Source: Fidelibacterota bacterium (GTDB lineage: Bacteria; Fidelibacterota; UBA8477; JABMPR01). From it: a stretch of DNA of 64,000 nucleotides. Of the stretch, positions 17,121 to 27,769 are shown in pieces (within the stretch, counting starts at the first letter, position 1; each line of letters starts with the position of its first letter). Position numbers and translations under genes: made by a program. The notes under the pieces are model-generated. The model worked only from the letters and a program-made list of their open reading frames with translations. It was not told the origin of the DNA and searched no databases. The DNA lies in the NCBI GenBank assembly GCA_021734255.1, contig JAIPJM010000002.1, forward strand, positions 1 through 64,000, written 5' to 3'.

Positions 17121-19334
17121 CTATACCAACATACTCTCCTCACCCCCGTCTTTTACAAAAATGCAGGATGAATTGATATTCTCTGCAAGATCGTGCATGA
17201 TATCTGCATCCAGGTCATTACTGAGCCCAAAGACATTCAGATCAGCCGCCGGTGCTTCCGCCAGAGACGTCTGAAAATCACCGACCAGGGCCCGTGCTTC
17301 CGTACCTGCAGGCATCCGCGTACTATCAATGAGACGTTCCAGAACCATTTGAGATTTCTGCTGAGTTTGCTCATCTAGAGCTACCGTGATGAACCGGAGC
17401 CTGGCATCCCAACTGCGTTTTAGTTGTAATGCCATGAGAACCGCCAGGTCCTTGTTTGGACTAGATCGCCGCAACCACACATTGATCACATTGCGATTGC
17501 CAAGCGCATTTTTTGGATGCAGAGATAATACAACAATTCCCAATTGCTCACGTATGGCTATAACGATCATCTCTTCCAGACGGTTATCTTTATTGCGATC
17601 AGAACTCATGGTAAGGAAGATCACATTGGGCGGGAAATGCATCCCCTGCATTACCTGGGTAATGATACTCATACCCTCAAGGAAGTTATGACATTCCACA
17701 ACATTTGATGTTGCCAGGATCCCCTCATCACGAACAGGCGCCAGTAGCTCATCTAGCTTGGTCTCAAGCTTGCTGGTCTCTTCCTCTTCCACGTGAGCAT
17801 GCACATGTTCCTTTTCTCTATAGCGTTTTCCAAATATCTGACTGGCCAGGCCGCGAATGGCAACCTGAACCCCCTCTCCAATGATTCGCACTGAGAACAC
17901 TCGCAATGTCCCTGCAGGAAACACGATGTCCCTTAAAAATGTCATCAACTGTGGCCAATTCGTGGGATCTTCCACAGGGATCATCAGGTTTGGTTTCCAG
18001 GTCTTGGGATGTTTTGGCATCTGGGCCACTTTACGGGCACCCCATTCCGCAATAGCATTCATTAAGCCGACCCGGACGTCTCCCCAGGGTGTACGGAGAC
18101 CCCGTTTAATTTGAATGACATAGAATATGAGGATCAGTGTCCAGGCCACACCTGCAAAGATAGGATCTATCATGAACATGATAACGATGGCCCATAGGGC
18201 TCCGATGATCGGGACCCAGATCGGACTGCTGAAACGGGGGCGAAAGGAAGGAATACCGATCCCTTTTTCTATGGCAACTGCAATGTTTATCGTTGCATAG
18301 GTAATGAGGAAGAACATGGTTAGGAGGGGTGCGATACTATTTAAGTCACCGAGAACAAGGGCAACCAGGATGGCCACCGATGTAAAGATGATCGCTGGGA
18401 CAGGTTCACCTTTTTTGGTCTTTTTCCCAAGTATTCGATCAAAGGGAAAGGCACGGTCCTGGGCCATTGCCATCAGGGTCCGAGGTGCCCCTACCACGCT
18501 CCCAAGTGCACTGGAAAATGTTGCGCCCAACACACCGGCTGCCAACAGCACACGCCAGCGGGAAAGCTCAAACATGATCGTGTTATTGGACACGAGTTGC
18601 TCTGCACTCGCCTGGTGATCCAGCCAGAATGCTACTCCGATATATACAAACAATGAGATACCGATGGCTGAAAGCATACCTGCAGGCAGACTTTTACGAG
18701 AGTCTTTCAGGTCCCCTGACATGGCAGCACCAGCTTCAATTCCTGTCACCGCTGGGAAGAAAATTGAGAAAACGACCCAAAAACCAGCCGTTTCAAAGGT
18801 CCCCCAAACGGTGATAGTCGATTGTTCGGGTTGATCACCTAAAAAGAATGAAGCGAGTGACACAATGATGACCCCCATGATTACGAATTGGAAGCGCATG
18901 GCAAATTGAGCACCTATCAGGCTGATCACCACTGTGAGAAAAAGGAGAGAAAAACCCACCAATAGGGCTGGGTGGGATGGAAATAGTGCCAGCCACGCTT
19001 CGGTAAAGCCGGTGATATACATAGCACCACCGAGCGTCTGTGAAAGAAACAGGGGTACCCCTACGGCACTCCCGACTTCTAACCCCAGGGAACGAGAGAT
19101 AAGGGCGTATGAGCCTCCTGCTCCAACTTTGGTATTGGTGGCAATCGAGGCTATTGAAAGACCTGTGGTAATGGTGATGACCTTCGCCAGCAGGATGATA
19201 AGGATGGCTCCACCCAGGCCGGCATTACCGACGACCCAACCCAACCTTAGATACATGATGACTCCCAGGATGGTTAGGATCGTGGGCGTAAAGACACCTT
19301 CAAATGTACTTAGACCACCTTTTTTCTCGTTCAC
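17121..19334 (-). CDS. APC-superfamily transporter, SLC12 (cation-chloride cotransporter)-like, with C-terminal cytosolic domain
   Basis: GVFTPTILTILGVIMYLRLGWVVGNAGLGGAILIILLAKVITITTGLSIASIATN; GTG start at 19334 with AGGAG upstream is preferred over the ORF-track start. Confidence 0.88.
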   Translation of the reverse strand: MNEKKGGLSTFEGVFTPTILTILGVIMYLRLGWVVGNAGLGGAILIILLAKVITITTGLSIASIATNTKVGAGGSYALISRSLGLEVGSAVGVPLFLSQTLGGAMYITGFTEAWLALFPSHPALLVGFSLLFLTVVISLIGAQFAMRFQFVIMGVIIVSLASFFLGDQPEQSTITVWGTFETAGFWVVFSIFFPAVTGIEAGAAMSGDLKDSRKSLPAGMLSAIGISLFVYIGVAFWLDHQASAEQLVSNNTIMFELSRWRVLLAAGVLGATFSSALGSVVGAPRTLMAMAQDRAFPFDRILGKKTKKGEPVPAIIFTSVAILVALVLGDLNSIAPLLTMFFLITYATINIAVAIEKGIGIPSFRPRFSSPIWVPIIGALWAIVIMFMIDPIFAGVAWTLILIFYVIQIKRGLRTPWGDVRVGLMNAIAEWGARKVAQMPKHPKTWKPNLMIPVEDPTNWPQLMTFLRDIVFPAGTLRVFSVRIIGEGVQVAIRGLASQIFGKRYREKEHVHAHVEEEETSKLETKLDELLAPVRDEGILATSNVVECHNFLEGMSIITQVMQGMHFPPNVIFLTMSSDRNKDNRLEEMIVIAIREQLGIVVLSLHPKNALGNRNVINVWLRRSSPNKDLAVLMALQLKRSWDARLRFITVALDEQTQQKSQMVLERLIDSTRMPAGTEARALVGDFQTSLAEAPAADLNVFGLSNDLDADIMHDLAENINSSCIFVKDGGEESMLV

Positions 19335-19365
19335 TTTGCTCCTATTCCTTTTGTAAATGTGATAA

Positions 19366-19690
19366 TGGATCCCCCCGGATAAGCCCGGGGTCCCATTCAT
19401 TACCCGCCTACGCTCCACCCGCCGCCGTTGGCCACCGCCTCCTTCGGGGTCCCGGGGTTCAGCTACGGCGTGGTTATCCGCCCGGCACTGGTGGTGATCC
19501 GTCTATGCCGAGGCTTCGATGGGACATGCATCGCGCCGAAGCGACTAACTTTACATTCATCCCCATGTGAACACAGCGTGTCAAGCCATAGCTCGATAGA
19601 GCGACGGCTGAGGGTGTTCTGTTCTCACCCCCGCATCCTGCGGGGCTGGAGAAGGCGGATAAAATATGATCGCCCATTCAGCGAATCAGG
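19366..19690. other. GC-rich, hairpin-bearing intergenic element of unknown nature
   Basis: Stems CCCCGG/CCGGGG and CCCCGCA/TGCGGGG; composition differs from its surroundings; no recognisable protein in any frame. Confidence 0.45.
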
Positions 19691-19953
19691 GTGTATATTA
19701 ATTCAAAATTAAGAATAGTTGAATTAATTTTGATAGCGATTTTGAATGCTTATGATCCCCGTCTCTCAGCTTATTCGACTTATTGCTGGAATTGACGTAA
19801 ATGAATACACATGGCGCTGAAAACAATGCTAGAATTGTTTATTGACCCAAAAACGGAGAGGGATATTTTAAGTACCACAAAGGACCCGGCACCAGCGGCG
19901 TTTTTTTAGGCTTTTTTGCAAATAGCAGAAAGTGATATAAAATAGGGCACGAC

Positions 19954-21264
19954 ATGGATAATTTTGACCTGAATAATCTAAAAGCACTTTACTCAGATAT
20001 TTTGACATGGGGAAACACTCACATCCTCAATTGGGAGAATCTCGGCCAGGTATTGATCATTCTTTTGCTCTTTACCGCTAGTTATTTCCTGGCAAAAGCT
20101 GTTCGGCCACTTATTAATAACTCATTAAAACGTTTCTTCGACTTCAATCCCCGGTCGATCAATATTTTTAATGCCTTCCTCGATCAGTTAGGAAATATCC
20201 ATTTTATGATCCTACTCTGGATCGCATCGCTGATCCTGACTCAGTTCGGTAGTGGGATAGCGATCGTGCGTCTCATGCTTACCCTGGTCCTGGTATGGAT
20301 CATCATCAAGATCGCCTCGGCTGTTTTAATAAACCGCTTCATATCGCTGACCATTTCAATTGGAGCCTGGACCTTGGCTGCCCTAAGTATTCTGGGTGTT
20401 TTAAAGCCCATGCTGGGGTTTCTGGATAACCTCGGTTTCACATTGGGAAGCGTCCATCTGTCCGTACTCTCGCTGATCAAGGCAGCGATCCTGCTCCTGA
20501 TCGCTCTGCGTCTGGGTCACTGGCTGAGTCAACGACTTGAAAAGCAACTTCACCGAATACCGCAGATGAACCCATCCGTGCGCGTCCTTGCAACCAAGAC
20601 GATCACTGGATTTATCTATTTCATCATTGTCCTTATCGTCCTCAATAGCATCGGCATTGATTTCACAGCCCTGGCGGTCTTTGGAGGTGCGCTTGGTGTT
20701 GGTATTGGTTTTGGATTACAAAAGGTCATTTCGAATCTCTTGAGTGGGATCATCCTTCTGTCTGATAGATCTATCAAACCTGGTGATGTCATTCAGATCG
20801 GCTCTGTCTACGGTTGGATATCCAGTCTCCGGGGGAGATATGTCAGCGTGGTAACGAGGGATGGCCATGAATACCTGATTCCTAATGAGGACCTGATCAC
20901 ACAGCAGGTAATCAACTAGTCCTATTCAGACCCTAAAGTAAGGTTGCAGGTACCCTTTGGCGTTTCATATGAATCGGATCCACATCAGGTGAGCGAATTG
21001 GTACTTGCTGCCATGGAGGATGTATCACGCGTGCTTAAGGATCCGTCACCGGTGTGTCTTTTCAAAGGATTTGGAGATAGTTCTGTTGATATGGAGCTCC
21101 GATTGTGGATTGATGATCCAAAAAATGGCGTTGGAAATATCAAAAGTGAGATCTATTTCAAAGTCTGGGATGTGTTGAAGGAAAACAATATCACTATTCC
21201 ATTTCCGCAACGTGATGTGCATATCAAGGAGGCACCCCCATCCGAGGGTGAAGCCGAGTCTTGA
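19954..21264 (+). pseudogene. mscS: MscS-family mechanosensitive channel interrupted by an in-frame TAG (20917-20919)
   Basis: ...[39 protein letters not shown]...; both halves in the same frame; TAG at the usual position of Trp in the VINWSYSD motif. Confidence 0.85.
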
Positions 21265-21319
21265 GGATGTATCCCACCCGCCAGTATTGAACATAATCTG
21301 TAAAGGAAGGTAAGTCCTT

Positions 21320-23137
21320 ATGGCCTCCCAACCTGCGATTTACCTACGTGTACTGCTTGTCTTTTTGCTTGTTTCCATCGGATTCAGCGCACCACACCGC
21401 CCGGATATTTACATACGAGTGAATCAAGTGGGTTATTTGCCCCAGGACCTCAAAAAGGCCATCGCTTTTTCCAACGAGGATCTCAGTGGAATGAAATTCC
21501 AGCTGGTAACAGCGAATAAAGGCAAAAGAGCCTCTTCCCGCATAAAGATCCCTGCCAGCGAGGGCAGCTATGGCGATTTTGGCTTTCACCACCTACTGGA
21601 TTTCTCAACCATGGTTAAGCCAGGCCGCTACAAGATCAAGATCGAAGGGACAAGGATCGAGTCTCTCCCCTTTTCCATAGGCGAGCATGCCTACGACAAA
21701 GCGCATATTACGACGCTTGACTACATTCGGCAGCAGCGTTGCGGATACAATCCTTTTTATGGTGAAGTGTGCCACCAGAAGGACGGGAAAACAGCGTACG
21801 GTCCAATGCCGGACAGCACATACATTGATGTTAGCGGTGGTTGGCATGATGCCGGTGATCACCTGCGCTATCTCTTGACCTCCGGTAATACGGTCTGCCG
21901 TCTGCTCCTGGCCTACCGTGAGAATCCCTCCATTTTTGGCGATGACTATAACGAACTGGGTGATCCTGGGTCAAATGGTGTACCGGACATCCTGGATGAG
22001 GCGCGCTGGGGGTTGGAATGGATGCTCAAAATGCATCCAGAACCTGACCAACTCTTTCACCAGGTTGCAGATGACAGGGATCATATCGGCTTCAAGCTAC
22101 CATTCGCAGACTCAGCAGATTATGGTTGGGGACCTGGCAGCTATCGGACCGTCTATTATGCTACAGGAGAGCCCCAGGGTCTGGGAAAATACCAAAATAC
22201 CTCGACTGGAATCGCTAATCTGGCCGGTCGTTACGCTGCAGCCATGTCCATGGCAGCGCAAATATGGGAATCCGAGCTGGCTGATCCAGATTTTGTGGAC
22301 CAGTGTCTACAAGCTGGCGAAGAGGTTTATCAAATGGGGCTACAGCAGCCTGGTTGTCAAGAAGGCACACCCAATCGGGCGCCTTATCGCTATCATGAGG
22401 TCACCTGGGCAGATGATATGGAATGGGGGGCTGCTGAACTTTATCGGATCACAACTGAGACCCAATACCTGAAGGACGCCAAAAGGTTTGCCCGCCTGGC
22501 TGGTTCAGACCCCTGGATGGGAGCAGATACCGCCCGTCACTATGAATTCTATCCCTTCATGAATATGGGTCACTATGCCCTCTTCGACCTGACTGATGAA
22601 AGCTTTCAGGATACGCTGATCGCTTATTATCGGACCGGCATAGAAGCTGTAGGGAAACGAGCGCAGCAGTTTGTCTATGGATTTGGCGCGCCCTTCATCT
22701 GGTGCTCAAATAACCTGGCCTCAGCCTTTGTAAACCAGGTGCTGTTGTATGAGAAGATGAGCGGAGATCGATCCTACCAGCAGCTGATGGCAAACCATCG
22801 GGACTGGCTCCTGGGTCGCAACCCCTGGGGGGTCAGTCAATTTGTAGGGATCCCATCAAGCGGCGGAATTACACCGCTTTACCCGCATGCCACCGCAACA
22901 TTGCAGTGGCCGGACCCCATCAACGGTGGTTTAAATGATGGACCGGTGTATGGTAACATCTTTAAACTGCTAAAGGGTATTCGATTGTCAAAAGAGGATG
23001 AGTTGAAGCCCTTCCAATCCGACCTGGTGGTTTATCATGATGACGTGTGGGATTATTCCACCAATGAGCCAACTCTGGATGGTACGGCTGAAGCTTTATT
23101 TTTCCTGGCGCTCCACGCAACTGGACGTGCTGATTAG
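21320..23137 (+). CDS. Glycoside hydrolase family 9 (endoglucanase-type) with N-terminal Ig-like domain
   Basis: Signal peptide; IRVNQVGYLPQDLKKA (CelD_N); SGGWHDAGDHLRYLL; GRNPWGVSQFVG; ...TNEPTLDGTAEALFFLA. Confidence 0.93.
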   Translation: MASQPAIYLRVLLVFLLVSIGFSAPHRPDIYIRVNQVGYLPQDLKKAIAFSNEDLSGMKFQLVTANKGKRASSRIKIPASEGSYGDFGFHHLLDFSTMVKPGRYKIKIEGTRIESLPFSIGEHAYDKAHITTLDYIRQQRCGYNPFYGEVCHQKDGKTAYGPMPDSTYIDVSGGWHDAGDHLRYLLTSGNTVCRLLLAYRENPSIFGDDYNELGDPGSNGVPDILDEARWGLEWMLKMHPEPDQLFHQVADDRDHIGFKLPFADSADYGWGPGSYRTVYYATGEPQGLGKYQNTSTGIANLAGRYAAAMSMAAQIWESELADPDFVDQCLQAGEEVYQMGLQQPGCQEGTPNRAPYRYHEVTWADDMEWGAAELYRITTETQYLKDAKRFARLAGSDPWMGADTARHYEFYPFMNMGHYALFDLTDESFQDTLIAYYRTGIEAVGKRAQQFVYGFGAPFIWCSNNLASAFVNQVLLYEKMSGDRSYQQLMANHRDWLLGRNPWGVSQFVGIPSSGGITPLYPHATATLQWPDPINGGLNDGPVYGNIFKLLKGIRLSKEDELKPFQSDLVVYHDDVWDYSTNEPTLDGTAEALFFLALHATGRAD

Positions 23138-23350
23138 AGCTACCTGTCTTCGTTCCAATGCTCGGTAGCATGACCCAGCCGGGATCCTGGTTATTGATAC
23201 AGCAGTCAAGGCTATTAGCAACATGCATACATAGCTGATTATCAGTCTTTTATATAATATTAATTAAAGTATAACTTTTACTAATATCCCTACTTGTTTC
23301 ATTCACAAAAATACTTAAATAAGGGATTAATTCACCAGGGAGAAAATTCA

Positions 23351-24751
23351 ATGGCAAGGGACTCGGTTATAGACATTAAAGATTTTCAGGATTCCACTGA
23401 GTATAAACGTGACCTTGGGATCATTGAGGCGGTTTCCATTGTCATCGGCAGGATCATTGGGTCTGGGATATTCAGAACACCTGCCCCCATTATGGCACTC
23501 GTTGGTTGTACCTCCCTCTTTGGCCTGGTCTGGGTTCTGGGTGGTATTGTGACCATATTTGGCGCCGTTGTCTATGCTGAGCTGTCTGCCATGATGCCGC
23601 GCTCCGGCGGTCCTTACGTCTATTTAAAAATGGCCTACGGTCCTTTCTGGGCATTCTTACGTGGATGGGCCATGTTCTTTGTCTCAGAAACTGCCTCCAT
23701 TGCAGCTGTGGCGTTGATCTTTGGTGAGTACCTTAATGCGCTATGGAAAGTTGCTTTTCATGCCTCCTTCAGCCAGATGACCCTGTATTTCATCGCTCTT
23801 ATCACCATTTGGCTGCTGACGGTAGTCAACCTGTTCGGAGTCAGCCTCAGCGGTAAAGTTCAAAATGTGTTCGGTGCCATCAAGGTCGTAGCTGTAGGCG
23901 GCATTATCGGTGTCAGCTTCACCAGTTGGTCAACTGGGTCGTTGAGCAATTTCGCCAGCCCCATGTGGCCCGATTCCTTCGATGGATCCACCTTTCTGGC
24001 TATAGGCGCGGCCCTGAGATATGCCTTTTTTGCCTTCAGTGGTTGGGAGGGCGCTACCTATATTGCCGAGGAAGTAAAAAATCCACGGCGTAATCTGCCC
24101 CTCTCCCTCTTTATTGGTATCGCCGGTGTGATGGTTCTCTATCTGGGAGCCAATGCAGCCTATATCTATCAGATACCCGCCGGTGAGATCGCTGATTCGA
24201 AGTGGGTTGCAACAGATGCCATGGAAGTGGCGCTGGGAGCAACAGGTGGCATCCTCATCTCCATCGCTGTCATGTTCAATACGTTCGGGAATGTGAGCAC
24301 ACAAATACTCTGTAAAGCTCGTACCTGGCAATCCATGGCAAGAGATGGAATGTTCTTCAAAAAGTTTGCTGAACTGAGTAAGAAACACAAGACCCCGAAT
24401 AATGCTCTCCTCGGTCAGGGTATCTGGGCAACCGTGCTCCTTACTTTTGCCGTTATGGCTGCAAATTCCTATGAGACCATTATCGATTTCTTCTCAGCTA
24501 CTTCAACCGTATTCAATCTCATGGTCTTCGGATCGATCTGGATACTGAGGAAGAAGTATCCTGATGTGAACAGACCCTATAAGGCCTGGCTCTATCCCTG
24601 GAGTCTGATTATCGTCTTTGTGATCTACGCAGTATTTTTCGTGATCACTCTGATGACCACTCTTATTCCCTCACTGATCGGCCTGGTATTAACAAGTACA
24701 GGATCGATCTACTACTACTTCTTCGTATATCGGAGGAAGACTATCGGATAA
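23351..24751 (+). CDS. APC-family amino acid permease (LAT-like)
   Basis: GIIEAVSIVIGRIIGSGIFRTPAPI; start at 23351 with upstream GGGAG. Confidence 0.9.
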   Translation: MARDSVIDIKDFQDSTEYKRDLGIIEAVSIVIGRIIGSGIFRTPAPIMALVGCTSLFGLVWVLGGIVTIFGAVVYAELSAMMPRSGGPYVYLKMAYGPFWAFLRGWAMFFVSETASIAAVALIFGEYLNALWKVAFHASFSQMTLYFIALITIWLLTVVNLFGVSLSGKVQNVFGAIKVVAVGGIIGVSFTSWSTGSLSNFASPMWPDSFDGSTFLAIGAALRYAFFAFSGWEGATYIAEEVKNPRRNLPLSLFIGIAGVMVLYLGANAAYIYQIPAGEIADSKWVATDAMEVALGATGGILISIAVMFNTFGNVSTQILCKARTWQSMARDGMFFKKFAELSKKHKTPNNALLGQGIWATVLLTFAVMAANSYETIIDFFSATSTVFNLMVFGSIWILRKKYPDVNRPYKAWLYPWSLIIVFVIYAVFFVITLMTTLIPSLIGLVLTSTGSIYYYFFVYRRKTIG

Positions 24752-24865
24752 GAGGATCGTGTGCATTATTTCACACACAAGCAGGATAGTAGTAAATATT
24801 GCTAAGCTTGCTTGCTAAATTTTTCTAATATTGTGCGGGTTATATTTTGGAAATGAAAAGGGCAT

Positions 24866-27241
24866 ATGGGAACACGAACCGCCAAGTATTCGAGTAAAAT
24901 TACCAATCTCCATTCACAATTAGCTGACCTGCTTGATAGTACACTTTCGTTGGCAGAATTTTGTGAGCAATCCATCGAAATATTTACTTCTGGCCATAAA
25001 ATCGAGCAAATGAGTCTCGTTTTGTATGAAGAAGCCAAGGGTGTAGTGACCGCTCCTTTCTCGCGAAAAATGCACGAAAGTTTGAAACCTCAAACTTTTG
25101 GTGATATCAACTCTCCCCTTAAAACCCTCCTGCTAAAAAATGAGCCTCTGCTCGTAACGGCGCTGGAATATCTGGATTATTGTCAGGACAAATCCATTGT
25201 CGCTTCGATCCCCAAGGTTTGGTCCGGATGTCCAATTGTAAAAGACGGTAAGATATTTGCGGCTCTCCTGCTCTCAGCCGACCAGGAGGATAATGTACGA
25301 TCCATAAGAGATCTGCACGAACAGATACAATCCTTTTGTAGCGTATTCTCACCCTTTCTCCACACCAGGGTTTTGCTTGAGAATATGCGTAGCAGTGAGG
25401 CAAAATACAGAAAATTGGCGGATTCATCACTCGACATTACCTACCAGGTCACCTTAAAGGGGTATATCAGTTATGTCAGCCCCAATATTAAAACGATCTT
25501 CGGGGTTGAGCCGTCCAAGCTCATCGGCATGCATTATGAGAAATTCACGCCAACCAACCAATTATCAGCAGTTGTAAGAGCCTTATCTGATATTGCCAAT
25601 GAAAAGGAGGTTACCAATCTTCGCCTGACCCCAATGAAACCCATGGGCAATACCAACCAGCTTGAAATAACCGGTGCGCCCATTTATAAAGAGGGCAATG
25701 TAATTGGTGCACAGGGTACAGTCAGGGACATCAGCGAGAGACATCAGGCTCAACAGGAGATCGAGCGGCTTTCCTTCTTTCCCATGACAAATCCTATGCC
25801 CGTCGTTGAGATCGATAAGGAAGGAACACCCAGCTATATCAACCCTGCTGGAATCCAATTGCTTGACCGGATGAGTTTAGATATGAGTCAGGTGGCACTG
25901 ATCCTCCCGCCTACCTTCAAAGAAGATATTGAGATCGCCCAAAATAATAATACCAGTATCCCTTCAAGAGAAGTCTCTCTGGATGGTCGCTACCTGCTCT
26001 GGTCTGCTTTTTTCCTCGAAAATCAAAATATTTTACACTATTACGGCACTGACATTACGGCCCAGAAAAATACGGAGCTGGAGCTGATCGAAGCACAGCA
26101 GATCGCAGTTCAGAATGAACAGGTAAAAACGCTCTTTCTCGCAAATATGAGCCATGAGATCCGTACACCGCTTAACTCGATCCTCGGATTCCTTGAGCTC
26201 ATTGAGGAGGAGGTAAAGCAGAAGTATGATCAGGACCTGCGATCCTACTTTGACATCATCCGGGCCAGTGGAAAGCGATTGTGGCATACGGTGCATGAGA
26301 TCCTGGATATTTCTCAGATCGAAACAGGCACCTTCCCACTTAAGATCGTCACGGTTGACTTGGCCCTCGTTCTCAAGGATTTGAAGAGCACCTTTTCATC
26401 AATTGCTGAAGAAAAACAGATCGACCTGCAGATAGAGATCCCTGATGAACCCATCTGGATCGCCGCAGACGAGTATTGTACCAGCCAAGCCCTGTCCAAT
26501 ATCCTGGATAACGCAATTAAATATACCAATGAAGGTCATGTAAAGGTCAGGTTCTCCGTGGTCGATAAGACCACGGAGGTAACGATCGAAGATACCGGTA
26601 TCGGTATGTCTAAAGAATACCAGGATGAGATGTTCAATGCCTTTTCTCAAGAGAGCACAGGCTATACGAAGCATTTTCAGGGCGTAGGACTGGGACTTGC
26701 CCTGGCCCATCGATATCTCAAGCTGATCGAAAGTGATATTCGACTGACCAGTGAGCAGGATGTGGGGACAAGCTTTACCATATCATTTCCTGCAGATACC
26801 GGCCTCCCAAAATTCCAGGCAGATCCAGCACATTCAGTTGCAGAAAAAGCTAGCGAATATCCTGAAGAAGACCAAAACAAACCTACCAGGGTGTTGGTGG
26901 TTGAAGACGATCCAAATTCCCAAAAACTAGCTGAGCTGATCCTCAAGAAAGATTTTGAACTTTATTTTGCTGAATCTGTCTATGATGCCAAATGTGTTCT
27001 GGAGTCCAATAAGATACAGATCATCCTGCTGGACCTGTCACTGAAAGGTAATGAGGATGGATTGGACCTTGCTCGTTACGTTCGAAATGATTCCCCATAC
27101 AAGCTTATTCCCATTATTGCACTGACCGCCCATGCATTTACTACAGATCGGGAGAAATGCTTTGAAGTCGGCTGTAATGAGTTCCTGACCAAACCATTTC
27201 GACGGACAGACCTTATCGAACTTATTTATGAACTCACCTGA
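24866..27241 (+). CDS. Hybrid sensor histidine kinase (GAF-like, PAS, HisKA, HATPase, receiver)
   Basis: FLANMSHEIRTPLNSILGFLE; DTGIGMSKEYQDEMFNAFSQ; VLVVEDDPNSQKLAELIL...LTKPF. Confidence 0.95.
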   Translation: MGTRTAKYSSKITNLHSQLADLLDSTLSLAEFCEQSIEIFTSGHKIEQMSLVLYEEAKGVVTAPFSRKMHESLKPQTFGDINSPLKTLLLKNEPLLVTALEYLDYCQDKSIVASIPKVWSGCPIVKDGKIFAALLLSADQEDNVRSIRDLHEQIQSFCSVFSPFLHTRVLLENMRSSEAKYRKLADSSLDITYQVTLKGYISYVSPNIKTIFGVEPSKLIGMHYEKFTPTNQLSAVVRALSDIANEKEVTNLRLTPMKPMGNTNQLEITGAPIYKEGNVIGAQGTVRDISERHQAQQEIERLSFFPMTNPMPVVEIDKEGTPSYINPAGIQLLDRMSLDMSQVALILPPTFKEDIEIAQNNNTSIPSREVSLDGRYLLWSAFFLENQNILHYYGTDITAQKNTELELIEAQQIAVQNEQVKTLFLANMSHEIRTPLNSILGFLELIEEEVKQKYDQDLRSYFDIIRASGKRLWHTVHEILDISQIETGTFPLKIVTVDLALVLKDLKSTFSSIAEEKQIDLQIEIPDEPIWIAADEYCTSQALSNILDNAIKYTNEGHVKVRFSVVDKTTEVTIEDTGIGMSKEYQDEMFNAFSQESTGYTKHFQGVGLGLALAHRYLKLIESDIRLTSEQDVGTSFTISFPADTGLPKFQADPAHSVAEKASEYPEEDQNKPTRVLVVEDDPNSQKLAELILKKDFELYFAESVYDAKCVLESNKIQIILLDLSLKGNEDGLDLARYVRNDSPYKLIPIIALTAHAFTTDREKCFEVGCNEFLTKPFRRTDLIELIYELT

Positions 27242-27292
27242 TATTCTGGTTTCCTTATATTACATTGGGAGTGATCTATAACCGAGGGGGAA

Positions 27293-27769
27293 ATTATCAA
27301 CTGGAAAAACACCTTAATTCTGCGCTATTTTGGCTTCAGCAAGGTTCCCATGATCTATTATGCTCGACCACGGGTCATGCGGGTCGATGCTGACTTCTGC
27401 GAGATCATGATCCCATTACGAAGGCGAACCAGAAATCATCTGAAAAGCATGTACATTGCCACACTTATCATGGGCGCTGATCTTGCAGCAGGCTTATTGG
27501 GAATGGACCTGATTCAAAAAAGTGGGCACCGCCTATCACTGGTATTCAAGGACGTGCAGGGAGACTTTTTAAAGCGAGTGGACGGGCATGCTCACTTTGT
27601 CTGCGAAGACGGGGCAGCCATTCAAGCACTTATTGATGAAGTGATCACCTCGGGAGAGCGTCAGCATCGCCAAATCCCCGTTCGTGTATATGCTCCAGAT
27701 AAATATGGTGAGGAAGTTCTCGCTCGAATTTCATTGACACTTTCCCTTAAGGAAAAGACAGCGGTTTAG
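27293..27769 (+). CDS. Hotdog-fold DUF4442/thioesterase-like protein (ATG at 27350 or non-canonical start further upstream)
   Basis: PMIYYARPRVMRVDADFCEIMIPLRRRTRNHLKSMYIATLIMGADLAAGLLG; homologous-looking sequence continues upstream of the first ATG. Confidence 0.7.
   Translation: MINWKNTLILRYFGFSKVPMIYYARPRVMRVDADFCEIMIPLRRRTRNHLKSMYIATLIMGADLAAGLLGMDLIQKSGHRLSLVFKDVQGDFLKRVDGHAHFVCEDGAAIQALIDEVITSGERQHRQIPVRVYAPDKYGEEVLARISLTLSLKEKTAV

Noticed and set aside
18934-19356. 140-aa plus-strand ORF opposite the SLC12-like transporter
   Set aside because: Antisense shadow; composition reflects the reverse complement of TM helices
23930-24388. 152-aa antisense ORF inside the APC permease gene
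   Set aside because: Low-complexity shadow ORF opposite a strongly supported coding gene
24760-24790. gtgtgcattatttcacac upstream of the 24866 hybrid kinase as a sixth member of the palindrome family
   Set aside because: Second half reads TCAC rather than TGCA and no TGGCAT element follows at the right distance
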